Shown here piece after piece: positions 12,724-24,975 of a DNA stretch of 64,000 bases (position 1 is the first letter of the stretch; each line of letters begins with the position of its first letter). The DNA is taken from positions 12,999,501-13,063,500 of the forward strand of contig JASDFA010000020.1 of NCBI GenBank assembly GCA_035772735.1. Direction: 5' to 3'. The stretch comes from Datura wrightii (lineage: Eukaryota > Streptophyta > Magnoliopsida > Solanales > Solanaceae). Both the position numbers and the translations under genes were made by a program. Under the pieces are notes generated by a model. It saw only the letters and a program-made list of their open reading frames with translations, was not told where the DNA came from and did not search any database.

Positions 12724-14570
12724 ACCTTTTACATCTCATGCACATGAAGACTTACACATAGCTAATTTTAGCAAGACAATTCAAGCTACGGCTACAATGA
12801 CTGTTTAAGATAGCAAGCTAAAAATAGAGCATGTACAATTTAATCATTGAATGAAATACAATTATGTTAAGACTTCCTAACCTCAAGAATTGACTCTCTA
12901 TCTTAGCAAACTCATGCAAATCAACTGATCAAGAAATCCAACATGAATTATATCCTTCATTAAACATGTGCCCTCACAACAAGAGAGTTACCCATTTTCA
13001 CACGCAAATTTTTAAATCACAACATGTATGGGTAAATGAATAGAATTACACTCACTCTCACAAAGAATTCACATGCATCATGTAATGACCCATAAGCTTG
13101 CCCTTAGTGTTTTACTCCACTAATTTAAGGATGTTTGAACGTAAGATCAAGTATGACTTAATGGGTTGTAATGTAAGCTAAGGGACGGGTAGGTACTATT
13201 CTGGCCAGTAATAGTGACTATCTCCCTCAAGCGCTTTTAATACATCCAACATTCATTAAGGACATCTCTTTTCTTACTTCCTCCTCATTCTTTTCAATCC
13301 CGAATTTTCTCTTCTTGTTCCCATTTCTCTAAGCACACTCAGCTTAGTAGTAAGAAGTACTTAAGCAAAAAAAATTTTTCATTCATTTATTTTCTTACTC
13401 TCTACTAATAATCAACCATTTTTACACAAGTGCACCTTTGTCCTTTTCTCAACTTTCACAACTTCTACTTTTCCTTCTTTTTCACGCTTCTCATTCCTTC
13501 ACTCTTTGGAATTTTTTCACTTAAGCACTTAGGAGTTTTGGATCAAATTCAAGGCTAATGAAAGAAAAAGGATTAAGCTTCTGTTGTAGCTATCAAAGAT
13601 TAGGCTTAAGGCACAATGGGGCTCACTAGGATTCAACATTCAAAGTAGGTAAAGTGAGGGATAAAAATTAGGTTCATTCAAAGAAATGCCTAAATCACCT
13701 CCTACAGTCCACATCCTTCATTTCGTTATATATACACACCAGGCAAGTTCTAGACACTCCACAATAGCATGGAATAATCAAAAACCTTACACTCATGGCA
13801 CATGCTCAATTCAAGACATACTCAGCAGATTTTTTTTTAACTCAGCTAATCACAAGAATTCAAACATTAAGCTTCAATCATATCAAGTCAAATTCAAGAG
13901 TCTAGGTGTCTCAAACATAGGTATACCACTTGCATGCTTCAACACTAAACATACTTGCATCTTACAATCATTTATAGCACATAACAAGAATATCAAGCCA
14001 TCAATTAGCTACGGGTTCAAAAACCAAAACCTATTGACTAATTTTCCTCAAGATGGTCGTCATCCATCCATCGTGGGAAATAGTCTCTAACTATGACTAA
14101 AAACATTATATACAAACAAAGAAAAATTTTTATTCTTCGGTTCAAAGACCCCCCGTCGGAAAAGAACCGAAAAGAAAAACCAATGGGTGATGAAGTCATG
14201 TTTGACTCACAAAAAAAAAATTTCAAATATTTCTCACAAGCATTACATTCACCAAAAATCGTTAAGCACAAAAATTTTAAAATTTTCCTCACCCCACACT
14301 TGAATCATGCTATGTCCCCATAGCATCAACTTAACATTTAAAGAGGGTGAGAAATACTCCCTGAGGCCTTTAGGCCTAGCTAACAACATGCCTTTCTTCA
14401 ACTTTGCACTAGTGGGTGTTCGACCCCACACTTTTTCTCTTCCATGCTTGTTAGCTTCCTCCTCCATGGGTACTCAGACTTCCTCACCATCTGTGCTTAA
14501 CTTTCCACCAAAACAACACAAGATGAAAAATAAATAAAATCAACTTAAATGCAAGAAATTAAAATGGTAC
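12724..14570. other. Noncoding interior of the pol-less element
   Basis: About 1.85 kb without a credible protein. It is AT-rich with long pyrimidine-rich lines (13260-13530). The frames at 13686-14090 and 14038-14537 overlap on both strands and show no recognisable domain. I treat the region as the untranslated 3' part of the element. Confidence 0.55.
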
Positions 14571-14574
14571 CCAT

Positions 14575-14626
14575 GGTACCCTTGGGTTGCCTCCCAAGCA
14601 GCGCCTAATTTTACGTCGTGGCAGGA
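14575..14626 (-). other. Conserved Athila post-pol motif
   Basis: On the minus strand the text runs ACGACGTAAAATTAGGCGC, then TGCTTGGGAGGCAACCC. The Athila pol remnant has nearly the same text just after its last stop (48732-48775). It is retained here although the element has no pol. Confidence 0.7.
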
Positions 14627-14870
14627 CATACCAAGTTTCACCACTTTTTCCTCCACCTTGAGGATATGAATTTCACCCCTAATTTCTTCTCTAATTTCCT
14701 CTTATGCTCCAAGGTGGTGGTGAAAAATTGTAAGGACCAAGCAGTAGATGTTGCCTTTTGAACTTATTGGCCCTTAAGTAAGCGAAGTCATTTTGTCTCT
14801 CCGAGTTAGCAAATTTCAAAATATACGGGGCTTGGTCCCCCTCTAGAAATTTCTCTATAAGCTTGGAAGA

Positions 14871-15584
14871 CTATATTTCTATGTTGTCAACCAAACTTAA
14901 TGTCGAAAAATGCTTCGAGTGTGGTCCCATAAACCTCAACTTTGAAACTACATTGTGCTTGACCTCCTTACTTGTATACACCTTCTCAGCATCGACATCT
15001 ATCTCCCCATTAATGTCAACTGTGGGATACTCTATCTCTTCTTCCATGAATGGATTTTCCATAAGTGTGAGCCCATCACGGGGATAGTCAAGAGATTCTA
15101 ATTGTTGGGCTTCATCCAAAAATTCACCCTTGTCTTCCTCTTATAGTTCCTCTTGAATATCGGCTAAAACTGTTACCTGCAATTTATCACAAGCTTTAGC
15201 CTCAGCAATCATCTCCGTGACTTTGACGCTCATTCTTTCTAGAGCCTTTGCATTCTCTTTTTGCTGAATTCTCAATACTGCCATCACCTCCTTCATTGCT
15301 TCTGATTGCTCCAGGAGTTGTTTCAGCATGTCTTCTATTTGAGCTTGGCGTCCCAAGTCCTCATTTTCAGCATGCCTATATTCAGCAAAAACAACAGAAG
15401 GAGCATAGTAGGGGCTTGGCGGAGGGGAATATGCATTCGGACAGCTATCCCAATGGCCATCTTGACCACCACATATATTGCACGTGTTATAGTGTTGCCA
15501 CGAGTGGTGTCCTCCGCAATTCAGATAAGATTCGCCAAAATATGAGTATCCACTATTTAAACCATTTGTATTCCACGATGTCAT
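14871..15584 (-). pseudogene. Gag-like/zinc-knuckle ORF of the pol-less element, split by one stop
   Basis: From MTSWNTNG at 15584 the frame gives a Gly/Asn/Tyr-rich N-terminus and a Cys/His cluster (CNICGGQDGHWDSC, spacing C-x2-C-x5-H-x3-C, close to but not the usual CCHC knuckle). A proline-rich linker and a Lys/Glu-rich coiled-coil-like region (residues ~70-145) follow. A stop at 15138-15140 interrupts it. The same frame then continues as an acidic segment to 14871. The ATG at 15677 would add an unlikely hydrophobic leader. It probably is the only protein the element encoded, perhaps an RNA-binding Gag fragment. Function is inferred. Confidence 0.6.
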
Positions 15585-15704
15585 GTCAAGAAGGGTACCC
15601 GAAAAAAAATAAAAAAGAATTAAAACAAACACTAAGACCAAGTTGTCAGCACTTATATAGAATTTGTAAACTAACACTAAGAAAACAATTTTACCAATTG
15701 CCAG

Positions 15705-15722
15705 TCCCCGGCAACGACGCCA
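15705..15722 (-). other. tRNA-Asp-type primer-binding site
   Basis: The + strand reads TCCCCGGCAACGACGCCA, which matches the 3' end of plant tRNA-Asp (ending GGCAACGGCGCCA) except for one base. It lies six bases inside the 5' LTR. This primer is the usual one for Athila-lineage elements. Confidence 0.85.
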
Positions 15723-15728
15723 AAAACT

Positions 15729-17045
15729 CGTTCGGCTTGTTGGGTATAACTACACGCAAGTGCACGTGGTCGAACAAGTAGTAAAGTGGCTCAAGTAAGC
15801 CAAGTATCGATCCCACAGGGACTGGATTAAGGTATCAATCTAATCAAGTGTCAATAAACTTTAACTCTAAACTGCAGACAACAGTGTGAAGAAGATTTTG
15901 ATATTTTGTTTCCTAATTTTATACTAAGTCTAAAACGAATATACAATTTGAGTCTGAACTATAAGTATGAGCATGCTGAGGCTAAAATGAACATGTAGAG
16001 AAATAAATTATCGATACAAATTGATTAATCTTTCCTCCGGTTGCTAGTCAAGAATTATTGCCTATGGATTAAAACTCTCGTATTTAACCCAACTTAAGAA
16101 TCATGAACCTTCCACCTACATCTCTGTGATAAAAAGAAATTCATGTTCTAGCCATACAAAACCAATTCCTTAATTGACTAATACGACTTTCAGGTATATC
16201 TCTATCCTGAAGGTAAATCAATTCTCAATTTTCCCAAACTAAGAAAAGATCATATCCTATCAATTCACAACTTTCCAATTTCTTTCTCTCTCGAGTGAAA
16301 CAGACTTTTTAGATATACATTAACATTGGCCACACATTAATGCAGTAAGAACAAGAATCAATAGAACAACCATGGAAGACAAGATGAAAAACCAATTGCT
16401 CAATAATTACATTTCAATACAAATGTTCTTAACCTCAGCAAGAAGTGAATTTAGCCACTCATTTGTGGATTAAACATCATCAAATGAGTGTAAATCATAC
16501 AAACAATTGAAATAAAGGAGAAAGAGATAGAGAAGAACCCTAAGATTTTCGTCCCCTCAACTGCATGTAACCCATGTTCTTGCTCAACTAAGTCAGCCTA
16601 ATTAAAAATGAACCTAGTGTTCTATTTATACTAGTGGGAATTTTTCCCGGAATAACAAGCAACGTGTCACGGAGTGCATCGCGGAGCACTGCCTCCGTGA
16701 CACGCCACCAACGCGCACCTTCACTGGAATTAGGCATAATTTCACCATCCAGGCAGAAGGCATCTGCGATGGCAGCGTGACACGGCTCCATCGCGGAGCC
16801 CCTTTAATTCGTGCCTTCCTTGTGCTTTTTCCCTTGCTAGCTTCCGAGTCCAATCCCAATCTCTCCCAATATGCATCTTAGCTCCATAACTTTATATTTT
16901 TCCTGCAAAACAACGCTAATCATATTGGTTAGTATAAATTCACATTTTATTACAATTCACATGATAATGTATAAACATCGATAGATAAACAAGGCAAAAT
17001 GACACATTTGAGTATCACTTGGGCATATAAATTTGCCCAAGATCA
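15729..17045 (-). mobile_element. 5' LTR of the pol-less element (1317 bp)
   Basis: It matches 11384-12359 almost base for base up to 16704. Its outer U3 (16705-17045) instead resembles the U3 of the solo LTR 18104-19522. Its inner end reads CG where CA is expected. Confidence 0.88.
16663..16704. promoter_or_regulatory. 42-bp U3 hairpin, copy 2
   Basis: It has perfect 12-bp arms as in copy 1, with loop TGCATCGCGGAGCACTGC. The similarity between the two LTRs of this element stops exactly at its outer edge. A TATA-like box lies at about 16622-16632 on the minus strand. Confidence 0.82.
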
Positions 17046-17050
17046 CCCTT

Positions 17051-18103
17051 TTAACCTATAAAGATTCATAAGATTTTGCCGAATTGGACTCGTTTTGACG
17101 ATTGTCATTATGTTTTGTGGGATGTGGCTGCTGGCCTAATTCTTGAATTAGAATGCCCTATTCCCTTGGTGTATAACCGAATATATGAAAGGATTATCAG
17201 TTCTTAATTGAAGCAGGATTGATTGAGCAGAATTTGACAATTGAGGTATGTTAAGGCTAATTTCTTTCGGCAAGTTATTCTCGTCGTATAGTTGATACGA
17301 CTTGTACCTTCATAGTAGTTGTGATTATGTGTATTGTGGTTAGCTGCTATGAGATGAATTGACATTATAGTGAAGTAACCCTTGTTGGGATTGACTATAT
17401 TCATCTTTGTCCCTCGCTGAAGCGACATAGCGATTTTCTGTTTGTTTATTTGTCATCTAGAGGGACTAGTAACAATTTGCTGCCATACCGAGGCCATAGA
17501 GGCTTGTGGTTAGCTATTAATCGTACTTTGTTAAATTAGGCAGCACAGGGTGCATCTTGGAGATATAACTTTCTATTTTGATGCCTATATACATAGTAAA
17601 GCTCGCCTACAGGCCGTTGGCTTACCTTGACACCTACAAGACTAGAATCCTGATAGAGTGGCCTTACATTCAAGTTAGTGGCACCAGGATGCCTAATGAA
17701 TTGGGTGGTAGCTTTCTAGGTGAACTACCTATTGCTAGCAACCGTATAGCTACACACAACTTACAACTTGTCGTATAGGTCGCCCAGGTAACCACCCTAG
17801 TTGTCATACTCTATTAGACTATGTAATACCCTGATAGTGATCTTCTCAGCTGTAAAACATTGGATCAACGCCTATGGCTACTTAAGCAAACGCCCACCTA
17901 CATGTTTCCTAGAAGGTCTAAGTTTAAGAATACCTGCCGGGGTTATAAGTTGCTTACATAAGCTATATGTTATTTGGAAAAACTAGATTGACGCCTATAG
18001 GGATAGAATCTTAGTATTACAGATCGACCTTCGGGTTAACAGTTGTTGCGGCTACCTGTAAGGCTATTGTGGTTGACTGCTTAGAATCATATCAAGTTAT
18101 TAG
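17051..18103 (+). mobile_element. Middle piece of the left chromovirus LTR
   Basis: This aligns with about 29770-30830 of the right LTR, with scattered substitutions. It contains no gene. The frames at 17204-17428, 17578-17778 and 17801-17986 are accidental. Confidence 0.75.
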
Positions 18104-19522
18104 TGATCTTGGGCAAATTTATATGCCCAAGTGATACTCAAATGTGTCATTTTGGCTTGTTTATCTATCGATGTTTATACATTCTCATGTGATTTGTAAT
18201 AAAATGTGAATTTATACTAACCAACATGATTAGCGTTGTTTTGCAGGAGAAATATAATTTTGGGAAGCTAAAATGCATGTTGGGAGAAATTGGGATTGGA
18301 CTCGGAAGCAAGCAAGGAAAAGGCCAAGGACACCATGAATTAAAGGGGCTCCGCGATGGAGCCGTGTTACGCTGCCATCGCGGATGCACTCTGCCTGGAG
18401 GGTGAATTTATGCCTATTTCCAGTGGAGTTGCACATTGGGGCCGTCGAACGATGGCCTAGCCCCATGTTGCACGCCGTGCCACGTTGGGCCTAAATACCT
18501 GGACGTCCGGATTCCAGTAAGGGTCCGCGTTGGTGGCGTGTCACGGAGGCAGTGCTCCGCGATGCACTCCGTGACACGTTGCTTGTTATCCCGGGAAAAA
18601 TTTCCACTAGTATAAATAGAACACTTAGGTTCATTTTTAATTATTCTTACTTGGTGGAGCAAGAACGTGGGTTACAGGCAGTTGAGGGGACGAAATTATC
18701 AGGGTTTTTCTCTCTTTCCTTCTCCTTGAATTCAATTGCTTGAATGTTTAACACTCATTTAACGATGTTTAATCCACAAATGAGTGGCTAATTCCTCTTC
18801 TTGCTGAGGTTAAGAATAATTGTATTGAAATGTGATTGTTGATTAAATTGGTTTTTCATCTTTTCTTCCATGGTTGTTCTATTGATTCTTGTTCTTACTG
18901 CATTAATGTGTGGCCTGCGTTAATGTACATCTAAAAAGTCAGGTTTCACTCGAGAGAGAAAGAAATTGGAAAGTTGTGAATTAATAGGATATGATCCTTT
19001 CTTAGTTTGGAAAAATTGAGAATTGATTTACCTTCAGGATAGAAATATACCTAAAAGTCATATTAGTCAATTTAGGAACCGGGTTTGTATGGCTAGAACA
19101 TGAATTTCGTTTAATCACAGAAATGTAGGTGGACGGTTCATGATTCTTAAGTTGGGTTAAATACGAGAGTTTTAATCCATTGGCAATAGTTCTTAACTAG
19201 CAACCGGATGAAAGGTTAACCAAATTATATCGATAATTAATTTCATTACATGTTCATTTAACCTCAGCATGCTCACATTCATAGTCAGACTCACATTAGA
19301 TAATCGTTTTAGACTTAGCATAAAAATTAGAACCCAAAAATATCAAACTCTTGGTTACACTGTTGTCTTCATTGTCAAAATTAAAATATAGTAAAACTTG
19401 AGTAGTTCGTTACCTTATCCCAGTCCCTGTAGGATCGATACTTGGCTTACTTAAGCCACTTTACTACTTGTTCGACCACGTGCACTTGCGTGTAGTTTTA
19501 TACCCAACGAAACGACCGAACA
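18104..19522 (+). mobile_element. Solo LTR of the Athila-derived family (1419 bp)
   Basis: It runs TGATCTTGGGC...GACCGAACA and is flanked by the perfect duplication ATTAG (18099-18103, 19523-19527). It is the reverse orientation of the 15729-17045 LTR and clearly the same family. It has a 94-bp extra segment (18418-18511) between TTCCAGT repeats. Its TATA-like TATAAATA is at 18611-18618. Confidence 0.9.
18537..18578. promoter_or_regulatory. 42-bp U3 hairpin, copy 3
   Basis: It has perfect CGTGTCACGGAG/CTCCGTGACACG arms, 32 bp upstream of TATAAATA. Confidence 0.82.
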
Positions 19523-20029
19523 ATTAGCAGCCCTATAGTTATGTTAGGCAAAAGAACCATATAGTTGGTCGCCTACGACTTTACTAATCACTTATAAGCC
19601 GTTATTATATCGTTATGAAAATCATGTTATCGTCCAGGTTACCCCTGACCTCGCCCTTCTCTTTCTAGGCTAGCAAATTTATAATTTATTTCACGGCTAT
19701 TTGGCTAGCTGTGGACACATAGGATGTGCTTGTTGGCTACTATACTAGATGCTACAGGGGAGAGTAACAATTGTGTTAGGCATAAGGGGCTATGTTACGC
19801 TCACTGAGTGATGTGTAGTAATATAAGTTAAGCCTGTCATATGCTAAACAGGTTGCTCAATAAGCGAAAGATAATCATAAAGTACAAGGCTATGTTATGC
19901 TCATAGAGCAATATGAAGTCTAGAGCGACTATATTTAGGCCTACAGAGCCACTTGAAGTCTGGTGCCCTTACCTACTTCCTTATGCCTGCGTTGGCATTA
20001 TTGATCTTTAGAGGAGCCTTGTATGCTCA

Positions 20030-20345
20030 GGTACAATTATAGGAGCCTAGATGGCTCAGATATAGTTATAGGAGCCCAGAAGCCTCAGATACAGTTACAG
20101 GACCCTAGAGAGCTCAGATATAGTTACAGGAGCCTAGACGCTCAGATACAATTAGAGGAGCCTAGACAGCTCAGATACAGTTACAGGAGCCCAGATGGCT
20201 CAGATACAGTTTAAGGAGCCCAGACGACTCATATATAATTACAGGAGCCCAGATGCTCAGATATAGTTACAGGAGCCCAAAAGGCTCAGACACAGTTACA
20301 AGAACCCAAAAGGCTCAAACACAGTCATAGGAGTCCAGAAGGCTC
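20030..20345 (+). repeat. ~26-bp tandem array in the left chromovirus LTR
   Basis: About a dozen imperfect units of the form 'ctcagatacagttacaggagcccaga'-like text with period 26-27 bp. The counterpart in the right LTR is 31390-31680. The short frame at 20023-20214 is the translated repeat. Confidence 0.85.
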
Positions 20346-21248
20346 GGATAAAATCTCAGATGACGAGTATGTTTAGTAGTTTGCCTGCAGGACTATAGTG
20401 GTATAGTTAGAAGTATGTAGATTGCTTTGCACTTGTTGGGGCTTATGGGAGCCTAGGTAGGTTATTCTGTGTTGTTTGTACCTTTCAGGCTTAGAAGGGC
20501 CAAGTTAGGTTCTTGTTTCTATATTTACCTGCTAGATACAGTTCATATTTGTGAGATTATTTAAGTTATCTTCTAGCCCTTATTGTTGATTACTTTTAGT
20601 TCCTTTATCAGCTTTTATTCAGTTAGTATCACTGTCTTACATATTTGGTACGTATTGTACTGACGCCCATGCATGGGGTGCTGCATACTTGCCTACAAGT
20701 TCAAACAGACAGGTTTTGAGACCTCCTTAGTAGTCGTTTAGCTTCAGCAGACTGGCCAACTCCCTTCCTCCGGAGTTGCCAAATATTAGTGGTTTGCCTG
20801 TCTTTTGATATGTATAGTTTTAGGTAGGCCCAAACCTTTTCCCAACCAATATTTTACTCTTTAAAGGCCTACGGACTACAGTTTTAGGTTATACCTGTGT
20901 TGTTGGCCGTGTGGGGCCTAGTTGTATTACTTGCTAGCAGCCTTGTCGGCTTGTATACATGTAAATGTGTGCCTGCCTTTCTTTGTTATGAGTTAGCAAC
21001 ATGGTGGTCTTGTCGGCCCGCATAGGATGATAGTATTATTGCAATTGTTGAGTCAGCTGATTTATTGCACGTATTTATATTGCGGCCTTGTCGGCCTAAG
21101 GCTATGTTTTGAGCCGAGATATAGCTATTGTTTTCTTGATTATGTGTTGCTAGTATATACCAAAGGTGTATATGTCTAGCTAGGTCAATTCAGAGTCTAG
21201 TGTAACATTAGGTTCCAGTTACGCCTCCCAAGGTGGGGCGTGACAAAC

Positions 21249-21262
21249 TTGGTATCAGAGCA
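21249..21262 (+). other. tRNA-iMet primer-binding site of the large chromovirus
   Basis: TTGGTATCAGAGCA lies three bases after the LTR end (GTGACA). It matches the 3' end of plant initiator tRNA-Met, the primer used by chromoviruses. Confidence 0.9.
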
Positions 21263-21458
21263 ACATCGTATCCTAGGGAGTCTGCAAGCTTTGTTTGGTA
21301 AAGTCTTGTTTATAAATGTGTTTTGCACCACACTTTATAAGCGGGGAGCTATGAGGCATGGTAGTATGGTTACCCCTCTTTCTTCTTGAATCGTGCTATA
21401 GACCTGAGTTGTATAGGGTTGAGTCCCTAAGCTTATGTTGTTATGTCTATCTAGAGAG

Positions 21459-22234
21459 ATGTCTGATTCAAGATAGACTACAGCCAGTCGAGGACTGAAT
21501 ACAGTAGTAGGAAAAGGTGCTAATAAGGTGCCATCATTGGAGACAACCCAGTCTGAGGATGAAAGGGAGACATCTTCTCGATATCCCTAGCATTCTCCAC
21601 GGCACCAGACACCTTCTAGGGCAATAGAAACGCCGACACCACTTCCAGCTTTTCCTACACCCTCAAATCAGGATGTCAGGACTGCAGTATATATTGGCTT
21701 GCTGAGTATCTACTCAGTAATGGATAGGGACAACAACTAATGTTAGATTACCTAGAAGGTACGAGAGGTTATGGAATTGTGAGATCCAGCCCTTTAAAGT
21801 TTGTTGAGTCTCATACCTTAGCCCCACTATAGAATGATATGGTCATTTCCCTAACTCCTACCCTTCTCTCAGTTTAGAAGAGGGTGTAAATGTTAGGAGT
21901 ATGTTATCAAGGGTAAATAGCAAAAGAAGGCTAGATGCTTCGATTCCTTCAAGACATTACAAAAATGGTCAAGAACCCTAGAACTTAAATAGGTCACCTA
22001 GGCCTTCACTACAGTAAATTCAGGATAACATGTAAGATTGTCAAGGGTAGTTAAGTACATCCAAGAATCCATAAGCAATAGACTCCCAGCAGTAGAAAAG
22101 CTCAAAACAAATCAGACTAATTCCATCGCATTATGTTAATGGCAGTAGGGAATATCTGGAGAATTATAACTATGGTCCCGCAACTTGTTATGTTAAAGAA
22201 CAAAGAGGTTATATGATGAGAACCGACCCGAGTA
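21459..22234 (+). pseudogene. Degenerate gag start of the large chromovirus
   Basis: An ATG at 21459 (MSDSR, then stop) begins a gag-like text with proline/serine-rich pieces (HSPRHQTPSR, ETPTPLPAFPTPSNQDVRTA) typical of Tekay gag leaders. Stops and frameshifts break it. The 22235-26532 insertion cuts it off, and the rest of gag, protease and most of RT are absent. Confidence 0.6.
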
Positions 22235-24819
22235 TGTCACACCCCGCCTTGGGGGGTATGACTAGCACCTGGTGCCCTATTAGGACCTGTACTGCTGGAC
22301 TGCTAAGCCTGGGCACATCTGGTGCCTGGCTGGCTCTAACTCACATTTCTGGAAACAAAGGGCTATATAACGGCTGTAAACACAGCCCCCGGCCCATTGG
22401 CCTATAGCCTTCTGTACCTGTACTGACAGCTGACCAGAAACATATCAATTTAGGGAATCCTATGTGGGCCGACGAGGCCACCATGCTGTCTAGTTATCTA
22501 TAACTCAATCATAGAATGTTAGAAAGCTACGTGACCGGCAAGGTCACCACTACTGTCAAGCTATGGCCCTACACGGCCAACATGAAAGAAATGGAAGTAC
22601 TAACAGCTAAACAACTGCACGGCCTCACATGACTGGCTTATCTGACCACAGGGAAATATATATACAAACTGCAAGCCTCTAGGAATAGCAATAGAAATGA
22701 TCGGGACAGGGCCCCGACCTACCCGTGCTATACAACAAAAGAAACTGAGATACACCTCTGGGATTCAGTCTCCGGATAACAGGAGTTGAATACTCGATCG
22801 CTGACAGGAATCACGTAGTATCGCCTGCTCGTCTATGAGTACCTGCAGGCAAGTAATGCAGCGCCCCACCGGGCGTCAGTACCACTGGTACCGAGTATGT
22901 AAAGCAATAACTGAAAGAAATATCTGAAAACAATAATATAATTGATGAAACTGAAGTAGAGAGAAATAGATTAACTGTCTGATAATGTAAGTCATACCTT
23001 CTCTCAATTATACTGGAAGGAGTAGGAGTCATACCTGAGGATTTATCGTTCTACTTTCGATCTACTCATATCTACTGTAACACAGTATAACATATCATAA
23101 CATATATAGCACACACAAACCTTACCCGGCCCCTATAAGCCGGGGGGGTACAACCAGCACAAAATCTATACCCCTACCCCGGTCATCCCATCTCCTATAA
23201 CCCTGCAAGCATCCTGCCGGTCCCCTGGGTATGCACTTGGGCTCGCTGAGCCCCTGACTATAACTGTACCTGAGTCTGGAGGACTCCTGAATCAACACCC
23301 CGGGCGTATCCGCTCGACGGGGGTGTATAAGGGCCGACCAAGGCACAATATGGGGAAAACTGGCATCCCATCTTCGTCCCCTATGGGACGGCATGCCACT
23401 CCGTAGAGTGACGTATCCTCGTCCTCTGGCGGACGTGTCGATACAGCTATTAACCCTGGGCGGTCATGGATGCTAGGTAATCCAACCCCAAACAATACAA
23501 CGGTCTCAACTAGTAATACTGTCTGCATCTCTCACATGCTGAGGCTAATAGGGGTAAAGTATCGTATATACTACATGCTGAACTAGTGATAGCAATCTGT
23601 ACGTATTTAATACGTGCTGAGGCTGGTAAATATGTATATATGAATATAGTCTCCTGCCAAACTGTACTGGGGCAAATGTTATACGAAATATAGTATTTCT
23701 GCTGCAACTTATGTTGTATACTGAGTTTCTGTATTAACGTGATTTACTATTCTTAACATGCATTCCAAACTTTATTTTAGCCTGCCATTCTATTTCTGAG
23801 GTGCTTTACGGATATTGCATCGCTTTACGGGGTTTCAACTGAATACAATAATATCTTAACATTTCGTATTACATCACATACTGAGCATGCTGGGCAGTTT
23901 CTAACACTTGTGTTAGAATCTAGGTCGTACTAGTAAGTTTCACGCAAGTTACACCTCGATGCTTCTAATACCGTATCAACATTCACAATAAACGTAACAC
24001 TCGACTTCTGAACATTCTACTGGTCTATAAATTACTACACTGTACCGATATTACTTAACTTGTCGAGGGAACTAGCTTTACATACCTTATCCTTGAACTA
24101 TTCATTTGTCGGACGAGACTCGGCTGGTACTCCAACTATTTTCTCCCAGCTGCATTCATAAATGTGTCAATTAATACTACATACAACTTTATTTTAAACG
24201 GCAACGTCACTTTCGATATCGTTTATAGCCTAAACTTAGGTTTATCGAAAGACGGCCAAAAACTCGCTATTTTTCAGAGGTCCAGAAGGGAGAAATATTC
24301 ACTTCACAGCTAGGAACACATAGACAGTAATTTAGAGCAATTCCACTTACCTTAGCTCGGTGGCTCGACGATTCGTCGGCTGTATTTCACGAAACTGAAT
24401 CCGTAGGAATGCTCTCTGCTGCTAAATACCTCAGTATCTGGAGTTAATTTGAGTTTGGGCAACATTTAGCAGCGTAATCGGACGAAAAATATAATATCTC
24501 CTTCGTTCTTACCTTCTCTCTGCCGCTCACCCTCTGTTTTCTAGAAATAAATATGTGTTTAAATGATTTAAAACCGAAGTGGCCTTTATATACTTGGGCC
24601 TGGACAAGGCCAACGTGTCACGGAGCCAACGCGGAGGCCTCTCCTCCGTGACACGTTGCCATCGCGGAGGGGTTCTGCCTCGGCTCCTTCCGCGACGGTT
24701 CGACAGGTTTCTCGTCCGATCTTTTCCCGGGCCTTCCTCCCGCACGTATGGCCTTCAAATATGCTTAACCAATGTGCGAATAGGTCGTCTAGGTGCCGGG
24801 AATTCTACGGGGTATAACA
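22235..24819 (-). mobile_element. Complete 3' LTR (2585 bp), family B
   Basis: Length agrees with the 2586-bp solo copy at 59427-62012. On the minus strand the order is the 42-bp hairpin (24614-24655), then a TATA-like TATATAAA (about 24586-24593). The frames at 22213-25242 are translations of LTR text, repeated in both copies. Confidence 0.88.
24614..24655. promoter_or_regulatory. 42-bp U3 hairpin, copy 4 (chromovirus family B)
   Basis: It has the same 12-bp arms as in the Athila-derived LTRs, again with an 18-nt loop containing CGCGGAG (ACGCGGAGGCC). The following text GCCATCGCGGA is also shared with the Athila-derived U3. Confidence 0.82.
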
Positions 24820-24975
24820 TTCTCCCCCCCTTAAGAACATTCGTCCTCGAATGTACACTATTGTCTAGAGGACTACTTACTTACTTTCTAGAAAATTTTC
24901 GGCAGAGTTTCCCCTGTAATATGGACTATAGCAAAAACCTGAAATGCAGAAAAGTCCAACACAGGCACTGCACGT
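24820..24975 (-). other. Residual interior with polypurine tract and hairpin
   Basis: On the minus strand a polypurine tract AAGGGGGGGAGAA (24820-24832) touches the 3' LTR. The hairpin CATTCG-AGGA-CGAATG (24838-24853) precedes it. The large chromovirus has the same arrangement at 29176-29206. Confidence 0.8.

Larger units (their letters stand above)
11384..17045 (-). mobile_element. Athila-derived, pol-less LTR retrotransposon (LARD-like, 5.66 kb)
   Basis: It starts TGTTCGACTT and ends GCCCAAGATCA. The flanks are the perfect 5-bp duplication CCCTT (11379-11383 and 17046-17050), and the empty site survives in the other chromovirus LTR near 29765. LTRs are 11384-12686 and 15729-17045. The minus orientation follows from the primer site (15705-15722), the polypurine tract (12687-12704) and the gag-like frame. 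The ~3-kb interior has no protease, RT or integrase, so it would need another element's enzymes. The tRNA-Asp-type primer site and a conserved post-pol motif tie it to Athila. Confidence 0.9.
10826..21245 (+). mobile_element. Left LTR of the large chromovirus, in three pieces
   Basis: Pieces 10826-11383, 17046-18103 and 19523-21245 align in order with 29210-32570. The first break is the Athila-derived element 11384-17045 and the second the solo LTR 18104-19522. A GC-rich inverted block at about 10975-11070 lies just before a TATA-like TATATATATTT near 11088. The end reads GGGGCGTGACA before the primer site. Substitutions and indels against the right LTR are plentiful, so this insertion is old compared with those inside it. 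Confidence 0.85.

Noticed and set aside
13686..14537. Several 70-134-codon frames in the pol-less element
   Set aside because: They overlap on opposite strands and have no motif or conserved start. Only the 14871-15584 frame has recognisable features.
15705..15722. Possible tRNA-Asp gene
   Set aside because: Only 18 bases match, with no acceptor partner or anticodon arm, and they lie beside an LTR. It is a primer-binding site.
20030..20345. Regular ~26-bp repeats, CRISPR-like at first sight
   Set aside because: The units are directly tandem with no unique spacers, the setting is a plant LTR, and the same array recurs in the sister LTR.
21249..21262. Possible tRNA-Met gene end
   Set aside because: Only the 3' terminal complement is present, right after an LTR end. 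It is a primer-binding site.
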